Positions 55,432 to 64,000 of a stretch of DNA of 64,000 nucleotides are shown piece by piece. The DNA lies in NCBI GenBank assembly GCA_021234155.1, contig JAJEKV010000326.1:122001-186000 (forward strand). Reading direction: 5' to 3'. The notes under the pieces are model-generated. The model made no database searches. It had not been told where the DNA came from and saw only the letters and a program-made list of their open reading frames with translations. The DNA comes from Isoetes taiwanensis (taxonomy: Eukaryota; Streptophyta; Lycopodiopsida; Isoetales; Isoetaceae). Position 1 is the first letter of the stretch. Each line of letters starts with the position of its first letter. The position numbers were made by a program, and so were the translations under genes.

Positions 55432-56757
55432 ATGAATCTAACTGTAAGGCCATGGCCAACTGTGTATGCAGATAGGGAACAAAGAACAGTCGAACAAAAC
55501 AGGAGGCCCAACAGAGACGAAGAGACCCCTGACAGGCAACCCATCCCAAGGAACCTATTCGAGGCATTTGGTCCCATGACCCCAGAAGAGGAGATGTCGC
55601 AAATGAGAATCGAACTCGACCAGATAAAGGCTCTACTAGCGGCACAAGCATCAGGCGGGCCGCAAACAACACCTCGAAAGTCGGGGAAGGATAAGAAGAG
55701 GAGTAAGAGAAGGAGGTCTCCTAGTACAGAAACCTCCGACTCAAGCTCGGTCTCAGACTCTGAGTCCGAGAAAGAGGCTGAACAAGTGCAGGACCGTAGG
55801 GACGGCAGGCAGAGGGATGCTAAGGCCTTAGACTACCAAAAGAAGGTAGACTCAGCATTGGGCAATGTATGGAAGGCCAGGAAGCTTGAACAATTCTCAG
55901 GCGAGAACAGGTCAGGTTTGGAAGCAGAGGCGCGGCGCGGCTCGATGAGATGAGTGAGTATGGTAACGCCTATGGGATGAAAGATAAGGACAAGGGCAGG
56001 GTGGCAACAACCAACCTGAAGGGAGCAGCACGCATCTGGTAGAAGGGTTATGCCAAGGCCCATGGCTTAAGCGAGATAGATGGGTGCAGATTTAAAAAGT
56101 TTGCTAAAGCCTTCAAAGCGCCATTCGTCCCGGGGAACACAAGTCCAACATGATGCGGCCAGTTCTACGAGGTTGCGGCAAAGGGTACAAAAGCGATCGA
56201 AGTACCGAGGAGTTCATGAGACTAAAGGCTGTATGTGCGAAGTTGAGTGAAAAGCACTTGCTTGATGGAGAGCTACATTGAAGGACTGAGCGAAGAGATC
56301 CGTAAGCTTGTAAGGGCAATAGATCCCAAGACGATGTCGAAGCGAGAATCCAAAGCAATAAGTTTGCAAGCGGGGGCCTCGGAATAGCGGGCAAAAGCGG
56401 CAATACTACCGGGGATAGAGGCAAGGCAACAGGAAGTTATAGCCCTAGAGCATCCAGCCCAAGTCCGGCTAAATCCCCATATAGTGGCAACGAGGGAGGC
56501 GGCGAGGAGAGGAAGCGGTGTCCTTCAAGGACAAGCGGGAAGGATCGAACTACTCAAAAGCGGTCGCGATCTTTCTTACAAGCAATGCCCAAAGAGAAAG
56601 AGGGGAGTGTATAGAGAAGCGGCTACGCTTCGGATGTTTCCAACCAGGCCACGTAAGAGCGAACCGCCTCTTCGTCATGGCCTTGGCCTTAGCGGAGTTG
56701 GGTGAATGGGACACTTTCCGACGATGATGGCGAGGCAAAGACGCGACTACGTTCAGT
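55432..56757 (+). pseudogene. gag: gag of the gypsy element, frameshifted
   Basis: The frame from ATG 55432 reads a charged N-terminal part (MTPEEEMSQMRIELDQIKAL, then KDKKRSKRRRSPST and a Ser/Glu-rich stretch) and enters the capsid-type domain at KLEQFSGENRSGLEAEA. It continues in other frames as DEMSEYGNAYGMKDKDKG, TTNLKGAARIW and FKKFAKAFKAPFVP, the usual order of the Ty3/gypsy gag domain. A degenerate zinc-knuckle remnant (GCFQPGH) is at about 56635. Several indels break it. Gag would form the particle in which the RNA is copied. Confidence 0.75.
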
Positions 56758-57399
56758 GGTGAGTGTCACATTTTATTTGCCATAGATACGAACAAGCGAG
56801 AGAACCAAGATAAGGTAATTTCCACAATAGGGAAGGCCAAGGCCAAGTCTTTCATAGTCCCCGATAGACTCGGGGAAGTAGCCACAACTTTGCATCCCCA
56901 AGAATGGTTGATATGTTGAAGTTGAAACCATTGAAGTCAAGCCGAGGCCGTAATCTTGGCAAGCGGGGGCGATAAGACATCTGGTAGGAAAGAGGATCAA
57001 TTTTGACATTGACTTGCGGGAATTAATATCCCGATGGGGCGTAAGTAATGGGCATCGGTGATATGCGACTTGATAATAGGAATGGAGTACCTTGGACCAG
57101 CGAGGGGCCATCATTGATTGTGGAAGCGGAAGGTGACCCCTCTGGCGCCCGACGACAAAGTTATTGAGATCACAGGTAAAGAAGTTGCTCCCATCATGCA
57201 GTGTATGTCTATTAAGAAGCTGCTCAAATCTATCAAGAGCGAGCAAGTAGCATATATCTTCAAACTTGAGATTGAAGAACCCGAGTCGGAGGAAAGCAAG
57301 GAAGACAAAGTGCTCAGCAAGTTGCCCAAGCAAATAGCCAACTTGATCACGGAATTCCACGATCTCTTCCCAGATGAGATCGAGCAGCTTCCTCCTTAC
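56758..57399 (+). pseudogene. pol: Protease and RT-linker region of pol, broken
   Basis: Decayed text such as HILFAIDTNKREN, DLIIGMEYLGPARGPSLIV (typical end of the retropepsin region, LG-x-x-W-L type) and the open piece 57118-57402, which ends FHDLFPDEIEQLPPY. This is the conserved lead-in to the gypsy RT. The protein continues as [12 protein letters not shown] behind the 3.9-kb insertion at 57400. The active-site DSG/DTG could not be located with confidence. Confidence 0.65.
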
Positions 57400-60300
57400 T
57401 AGTGTTGTGTCTAATTTTTTTTTAAGCCTTAGAATATATAAAAAATTTGGCGAATATTTATCAAATAAGAATAGCCAATTTGGTGAAATTGCAACGAATC
57501 TCAAAAGGATTTTATATGTCACGAGGCGAATCTTAGTTAAAGGCTAGCAATCATTAGCAAATGTTTTAAATAATGGTACACTTGAGGTATGTTGAAAATG
57601 TCCAGCAAATCCATGGACGTAAGTGACATCCACTTTGCTATACGTAGTATAGAAAAATTGTAGAAATGTAGAAATATTAGTAGTAGCTTGATTAGATGGC
57701 AAGGGATCTAGTTTTCAAGGTCAATTACAAGATACTTTTAGGGATGTAGTGCAAAACAATGTAGCTAACCTACTTGGGTGATGTCTATATGACCTCTTTT
57801 GTGAAAAAAACCTTATTCAATGAACTGCACAAGGAAAGAAAGCTAGGTGGAAATATTGTTACAAGAGGTCTAGACTAGTTTATAAAAAATGCAATGTTCT
57901 CATGCTCTCATCTTTAACACCATCATCATTTTCTCTATCAGTCTATATTTATGTAGTGCTCAAATCTCATATTGGATTAGTTTAGTTACGAAATAAAATA
58001 CACACTGATTTTTACGTAGTGCTCGGATTAGTTACAAAATAAAATGTTCAATTTTTGTAACTTGTGTCGTAAGAATTAGAGCAAGATGCATTCCAAGCTT
58101 TAGCTCTGCCAATAGATCCATTACTGCCAATTGCTTTATTATCTGGGAAATTCAACCTTGTATAAATACCGAGTTTGTGAATGGATGGTAAATGGGAACT
58201 AACTTCAAATGCTCGTGTTATCGAGGATGTTCTACAGAGCCAATAAATCTATCCAAGCATGTAATCTGTTTTACTCAATCAACATCTTCTAATTTTGTTA
58301 TGTCTAATTACTAAGGATCTTATATTAGCAGATTTCCTGTTAAAGCATACAAAAATACCCCAGAAAACAATAGCTGAGAGAATGTGTTTCCAAATTGCAA
58401 ATCTCAACAATCAGTAAAATACATACAATTTATCTGCAATAACTGCTGTGCAAACTCAAGCCTCACCCGCCAGGTCTACATGTTTCCTCTCTAGGATCGA
58501 TATTCTCAGATGGATAAGAATTTGGAAGCACATAAGATACGACAATCCACATATAACAATGATTCAGAGATTTGTTGAGGTACACCGTTCTCTTATATTC
58601 CTCTTGTATAAACATTTTATCTTGGAGCTGCTTTCATAGACCATATGTCATGGCCATATGCCATATTTAGAAACATGTGTAAGAATGTTTTGGAGTACAA
58701 GTTAAGAAATATAACAGATTTGCTTGCAACTGAGCCTGCTCGCCAGAGCACATAACATCCAAGTGCGCAACAAAGAACCCTTATTCATAGATTTTTTCAA
58801 ACTCCTCTATAGCCAGTGATTCGATGATTTCTCTCCTTTATCATGGATGTTTACCTGGTAAAGGAGGTTTTAGATCTGATAGAAGACTCTCGGTGCACCG
58901 CTCCTCTGATTGCTGGCTACCAGCAGACCTACAGCTAAGAACATGGATATTTATGGATGCTTAGACATAGTGGAAAAATAAATTTATTTTCTCAAGTCAT
59001 TCCAGAGTATACTAAATCATCCATCTACTTTCATATTCACAACATGTGGCTTCCAATAAACCAAGTAACATCACCCCGCGCAGAAGGATTTAGTAAACAA
59101 CAATACTTTGACTTACTGTTAAATAACATACATAAGACTAGGGTAAACAACCTACAATAGATCATCCATTACCAACACAAAGATCTTCATGCATTAAAAC
59201 ACGCAGAAGCTGCCTTATTCTCTACAGACTAAAGTATGTGTGATTTTTTGGATCCCATGATGTATTAAACTGGAGCAAAAAACCATTATTATTTCTTATC
59301 AAATCCGTATCTAGATCTGCTATCATACAAAAGGAATGCATGACTCAGAATGCACGTAACTAGCCACAAAGGCATATTTTCAAGAGAGATGCTAGAAATA
59401 TGTGAGTTGTTAACTGCATGATATAAGAGTAATAGCCAGACTATAAAGTAGTCAAACAGGATTATTCAGATGTTATCCATGTTATACCAGGGACTTAACA
59501 AGGCTTGCTATGCCATTGGCCAAGACAAATTGGAGAAACAATGGTAGAAAAGCATGAATCGCTTAAAGATGAGAATACCATCCAGAAAATATTTAAGAAC
59601 ATGCAGACCAGGTACAAGTTAGAGAACTTGTTAAAGCAAAGGCAAAATATAAGTCATCACACAGATCAAAAACAATAATGATACAGGGACCCAAGGTGGT
59701 GCAATTATTAGTAAAATTAGGCAAAGTCCAAGAGGCATGGTCCAATTAAACTAAATCATAAAGGAGCAAGTAAAATTCTAAGACATAAGATAGAAAGAAA
59801 GGGACTTTTCAACAAGTCTTGAGGTTATAGACAAAAGTTTTTTGATACATCTTTCGGGAAAGCCTTAGCACAGCAAAATTTACTTTCTAAACCACTTTGC
59901 AAATTACGGACACTATATATCTTATTTGACAGATAAGAACAAATCAATTCAAGTGCAGATATCAATATATATCAGACTCATTGTTACCTAATGTTGTGCT
60001 CTGAAAAACATCAACCAACAATTGTAGAAGGGTTTCTTTGATCTAGCTTCACGTAGCTCAAAAGGCAACACCTGGAGATAAGGAAAAGGAATGGAAGTAC
60101 ATTGTGCTTGTTGGCCTGCAAAACAACGAAATTTGCGAGCAAAATACCTCCAGAACAAACAAAATTTTCAACACAAAATTCCTCCAGAATCAACTCTTCT
60201 TTCTTCTCACTCTATTCTTAGCGTTAGAGCTCTCCACTTGGCTTGAACTTTGTGGTCTCGCTTCTATATCTTTTACCTTCCCTAAACCAGTCCACAGTTA

Positions 60301-61328
60301 CATTTTTATCAAGACTTGAAGTGAACAATATTCACACATCCCTCTATCAAGGCATTGTATAAGTTCATATATTAATGTATTGAAAAGCTTAGCATGATGT
60401 GTGAGATAGTAGGGCAAGAAGAACTGGGCATTGCCATAGAAAATGAATTCGAGAATTTCATTATCATTTCGTCAACACGTATATTTATGCATAAGATATA
60501 TCATAAAACATAGACATGAACTGAGGACAAAGGTATATAATGAGTTAAGCCAAGCCAAGAAATACCAGAACAACTAGCATGAAATGGATGCGGATGCAAG
60601 CATTCAATAAATGTATTCAGAACTCTTAGGAAACTGAAAACAGTTGGTGGACTGGACATGAAACAACAAAGCCATACTAATACAAAGATTTCTAGTTCAT
60701 AAATTGCATAAAACGTGTAGACCTTATCCCAAAATATTCAGCCATTTGAGCAAAATCCAATGATAAATCAAACCTAAGCAAAAAATATCATTTCTCTTAC
60801 CTATGCATCTGTATTTCGACTCATCAAAGGGCTTTTCAGCTAACAGAAGTAATGGAACGGAACTACCGAGCAAACATTATGTTTCCAGAGGAAGCTTTAA
60901 CAAGATGGAATATCTGTAGACACACAAGATCAATCTCTGAGCAATATGTCGACCAAAGCAGCGTCAGAATACGTTCGCAAATCAGAAAAAGACAGGAACT
61001 AAGGAGGAAAAACTTTTATTTCCAGAAGAAACTTTCAACACACCTTTGTAAATGGAATCAAAAACTCCTTACGACCAGAGAAAGTGGTAATGGCGAATCC
61101 ATGGCTCCTAATCCTTGAAGGCTATAGAAACATGACGAAAGTAGCTCTTGTGCGTTTCTAGGCTTAGGCGAACTCTAGCCTCATCAGCAAAAATCGCAAG
61201 AAACGCGGCGAACATTTTTTTTTTTTTTTTTTTTTTACATTTTTAACCTACATGAGATTCGTGGAACTTTTTTAAAAATTTGCAAATATTCGCTTTGGGG
61301 CGAATATTTGCCCCTATACACAACACTA
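57400..61328. mobile_element. Non-autonomous TIR element (3.93 kb) inserted into pol
   Basis: Ends are TAGTGTTGTGT at the left and its inverse ACACAACACTA at the right. CCTCCTTAC is repeated directly outside (57391-57399 and 61329-61337) and equals the PPY codons of pol. A 9-bp duplication would suggest Mutator-like; an 8-bp hAT duplication plus one chance base is also possible, and the end resembles the hAT element at 6406. Both sub-ends carry GCGAATATT and CGAATCT. The interior shows no transposase and no gene I can support; a T-run lies at 61216-61238. Confidence 0.8.
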
Positions 61329-61337
61329 CCTCCTTAC

Positions 61338-62413
61338 AGGGGAGTCGAGTGTGAGATAGCACTCGAACCAGGAACCAAGCCGACGAGCAAGGCTCCGTAT
61401 AGAATGACGACGCAGGAACTGACGGAGCTAAAGAAGCAATTGCAGGAATTGCTCGACCTAGGCTTGATTAGACCTAGCGTCTCACCATTTGGGGCACCCA
61501 TTCTCTTTGTCAAGAAGAAGGATGGCAGCTTGAGGATGTGCATAGATTACAGACAGCTGAATAAGCACACCATCAAGAACAAGTACGCGCTCCCCAGATC
61601 GGACGACTTGATGGATCAGCTCCAAGAGGCAAAACTCTTCTCCAAGATCGACCTAAGGTCAGGTTATCACCAGATCAGGATAAAGGAAGAAGACGTCCAC
61701 AAAATGGCCTTCAGGATCAGGTATGGGCATTATGAGTTCACAGTAATGCCATTTGGGCTATCAAATGCCCCAGCAACGTTCATGAGACTCATGAACGACA
61801 TCTTCAAAGAGTTTTTGGACACCTTCGTGATAGTGTTCTTTGACGACATTCTGGTGTATAGCAGATCCATTGAAGAACATGCACAATACGTAAGAAGGGT
61901 GCTCGAGAAGTTGAGAAGGCACTAGTTATACACCAAGTTGTCGAAGTGCCACTTCGCAACAGAGAAGGTGGAATATCTGGGTCATGTGATTTCAGCAGAA
62001 GGAATCTCGACGGATCCTGCCAAGATTGAAGCAGTGATTCAATGGCCGGCGCCAAAGAACGTCCACGAGGTCAGAAGTTTCCTTGGCCTAGCACGGTACT
62101 ACAGGAAGTTCGTGAAGAACTTCGCAAAGATAGCAGCCCCACTCACAGACTTGACGAAGGCGGAAAAGATGAAGAATTGGGCAGAACATTGACTCAAGAA
62201 AGCCCAAGCAGGCTTTGAATTGTTGAAGGAAGCTTTAACAACCGCCCCCGTCTTGACCCTGCCAGACCCAGAGAAGGACAAGTTAGTGGCGACAGACGCA
62301 AGTAAGATAGCCACAGGTGCAGTGCTCATGCAAGAAGAGCGGGTAATAGCGTATGACTCCAGGAAGATGAGCAGCCCCGAAGCGTTGCACCCGCGCGACG
62401 ATCGAGGAATTGC
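61338..62413 (+). pseudogene. pol: Reverse transcriptase of the gypsy element
   Basis: Reads [75 protein letters not shown] and the FFDDILVYS active site (about 61835-61861), then [39 protein letters not shown] and RNase H starting VLTLPDPEKDKLVATDASK. Stops at 61923 (TAG) and 62190 (TGA, where the family has Trp), and a frameshift near 62400 in the ELLAVVYAL segment, inactivate it. All catalytic Asp residues are present. The sequence is Ty3/gypsy, not copia. Confidence 0.9.
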
Positions 62414-64000
62414 TTGCGGTTGTCGTATGCGTTAAGAATTTGGAGGCACTACCTCTTAGGAAGGAAATTCCAGTTGGACACAGATCATCAGAGCCTCCAA
62501 TATGTATTCACGCAACCACACCTTAACCTGAGGCAGCGAAGGTGGATGGAGTTCCTCGAAGAGTATGACTTTGACATAGTCTACAAGCCGGGGAAGCTTA
62601 ATGTGGTAGCAGATGCACTTTCAAGGCATCCGCTGATAACTAGAGTGCATTGCAATGCAATTTCGACACTCCCCAGCGATTTTGGGAAGAAGATTGAAGA
62701 AACATTGCCAACGGATGTGGACTTCAAGGAAGTATGGGCAAGCTTGTGCAAGGAAGCAAGAACAGACAAGGAGAGGGAAACCTTCAAAAGTTTTCAGAAG
62801 GAAGGTAACCTTCTGTACCATAAGAACAAGTTGTGCGTGCCTCAATCATCAGGAGTAAGAAAGTTGATCCTCCACGACACCCACAACAGCCCAATAGCTG
62901 GCCACGCAGGATTCATGAAGACATACTTCAAAGTGCGTAGCAGCTATTATTGGCCAGGAATGAAGAAGCAGGTAGCTCGCCACATCAAGGAATGTCAGCT
63001 ATGTCAGCAAACGAAGGCAGAACAGCTTCGAATTCCAGGTGCATTGGAACCATTAGCGGTGCCAAACGCTAAGTGGGAGGTCGTCAGCATGGACTTCATA
63101 ACAGGGCTTCCAAGAACAGTAAGAGGAAAGGATGCCTTGATGGTTGTGGTCGACAAGTTGTCAAAAATGGCACATTTTGTGCCCTGCAGGACCACGGACA
63201 CAGCTATGGACACGGCGAAGCTCTTCACCAAATAAATCTTCAGGCTCCATGGCATGCCAAGAGAAATTATCTCCGACCGAGATCCGAAGTTCATCAGTGC
63301 CTTTTGGCAGGACCTCTTTGCAACGATTCAGACGAAGCTATCTATGAGCATGGCCTATCATCCCCAGACGGATGGGCAAACAGAGCGGACCAACAGAATA
63401 TTGGAGGATATGCTACGAAACTATGTCTGAAACAAGCAAGGTATGTGGGAAGAGTTTATTCACTTGGTGGAGTTTGCATATAATAGCACCAAGCAGGAAT
63501 CATCCCAAATGTCGCCGTTCATGATTAATTATGGCTACCAATGCCTAACTCCAGACACTTGGCACAACCCCGTGTCAAAAGTGGAAGTTTCGCAGCAAAT
63601 GTTGGGCGACATGTAGCAGCTCGTGGAAGAAGTTCGAGGATATCTCCTCGCAGCAAGGAGTCAACAAAAGAGCATCGCCGACAAGCATCGGACAGTCAGA
63701 GAGTTCCAAGTTGGAGATGATGTATGGCTCAAGATAAAAGTGAAGCAGGCGAAGCTCCGCATCGGAAATTGTAAGAAGCTTGCTCCAAGGTGGGCTGGAC
63801 CCTTCAAAATAATCCAAAGAGTAGGTAACCAATCCTACAAGCTAGACTTGCCAGCACACTTAAAGATCCACAAAGTCTTCCACGTGAGTTTGCTGAAGAA
63901 GCATACTCCCAATCCAGATGAAGTCTTGGATACTCCAACGATGTTGAAAATGACAGAAGAGCATATAGAAATAGTTCCAGAACTGATTCTTGATAAAGCG
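62414..64000 (+). pseudogene. pol: RNase H, integrase and chromodomain start of the gypsy element
   Basis: Continues RNase H (IWRHYLLGRKF, LDTDHQSLQYVF, RRWMEFLEEYDFDIVYKPGK, ADALSRHP), then integrase: the HHCC zinc part (HDTHNSPIAGHAGF ... CQLCQQTK) and the DDE core ([41 protein letters not shown]). Then come a GPF module (RWAGPFKII, SYKLDLP), HKVFHVSLLKKH and the beginning of a chromodomain (EHIEIVPELILDK), cut by the window edge. Chromodomains of these elements guide insertion to methylated histone H3. Stops at 63233, 63430 and 63616 interrupt it. Confidence 0.9.

Larger units (their letters stand above)
42604..64000 (+). mobile_element. Very large chromovirus-type Ty3/gypsy retrotransposon with extra histone-like frames (right end outside window)
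   Basis: A 5' LTR (42604-44081) bounded by TGTGAC...GTCACA is followed by an initiator-Met primer site, then about 4.8 kb (after removing one insertion) of extra sense-strand frames, then gag (55432), protease/linker, RT, RNase H, integrase with a GPF module, and the start of a chromodomain. More than 21 kb lie in the window. About 11 kb of that is later insertions: 44785-51357, 51824-52372 and 57400-61328. Stops in pol and frameshifts make it inactive. Its left edge interrupts a RAD4/XPC relic. Confidence 0.88.

Noticed and set aside
57400-61328. Classic CACTA transposon because of CACTA at the right end
   Set aside because: The right end reads CACTA outward and the left end TAGTG, the reverse of the CACTA superfamily orientation, and the flanking repeat is 8-9 bp rather than 3 bp.

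Overview
This is nuclear DNA of a land plant with a large, transposon-crowded genome. The evidence is a spliced tau-class glutathione transferase gene, PPR and RAD4/XPC relics, plant-type Ty1/copia and Ty3/gypsy elements with initiator-Met tRNA primer sites, Helitrons, and hAT- and CACTA-like elements. The repeat mix fits a fern or another large-genome lineage, but the sequence does not settle the species. Only one ordinary host gene looks intact: the GST at 33460-34198. Almost everything else is mobile DNA or debris.

Layout. 1-3162 (-) is a broken transposase-like gene, with a second fragment at 40560-41011 (+). 3970-6135 is a 5'-truncated L1-type LINE. 6406-7213 is a non-autonomous hAT element with a perfect 8-bp target duplication. 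7233-8445 (-) and 37975-38480 (-) are 3' ends of one other LINE family. 8446-12941 has no recognisable gene. 12942-19299 is a cluster of three near-identical Replitron-like units, each coding for a Rep-type HUH endonuclease: one unit on + and two on -. 19883-27955 and 28006-32468 are two related Helitrons in the same orientation. The first carries an ABCC transporter exon and a 2.8-kb copia element. The GST gene, a PPR pseudogene (36005-37860) and a RAD4/XPC pseudogene (41395-42603) follow.

42604 to the right edge is one very large chromovirus-type Ty3/gypsy element, whose 3' end lies outside the window. Between its 5' LTR and gag it carries extra sense-strand reading frames. The first is an unmistakable histone H3 relative of about 430 aa, in pieces. 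It has an N-terminus nearly identical to the H3 tail but lacking K9, a long charged insert, and a C-terminal H3 fold that aligns without gaps. The next frames show weaker H2B-like and H2A-like patterns. Each extra cassette has its own TATA box preceded by copies of a 67-nt hairpin, and the second has its own poly(A) signal. I consider this histone-bearing retrotransposon the most notable content of the window; the Replitron-like cluster is second.

The gypsy copy is dead. A 6.6-kb CACTA-like element and a 0.55-kb foldback sit inside the H3-like frame, a 3.9-kb inverted-repeat element sits inside pol, and stops and frameshifts are scattered through it. The order of insertion can be read directly: RAD4 relic, then gypsy, then CACTA-like, foldback and TIR elements.
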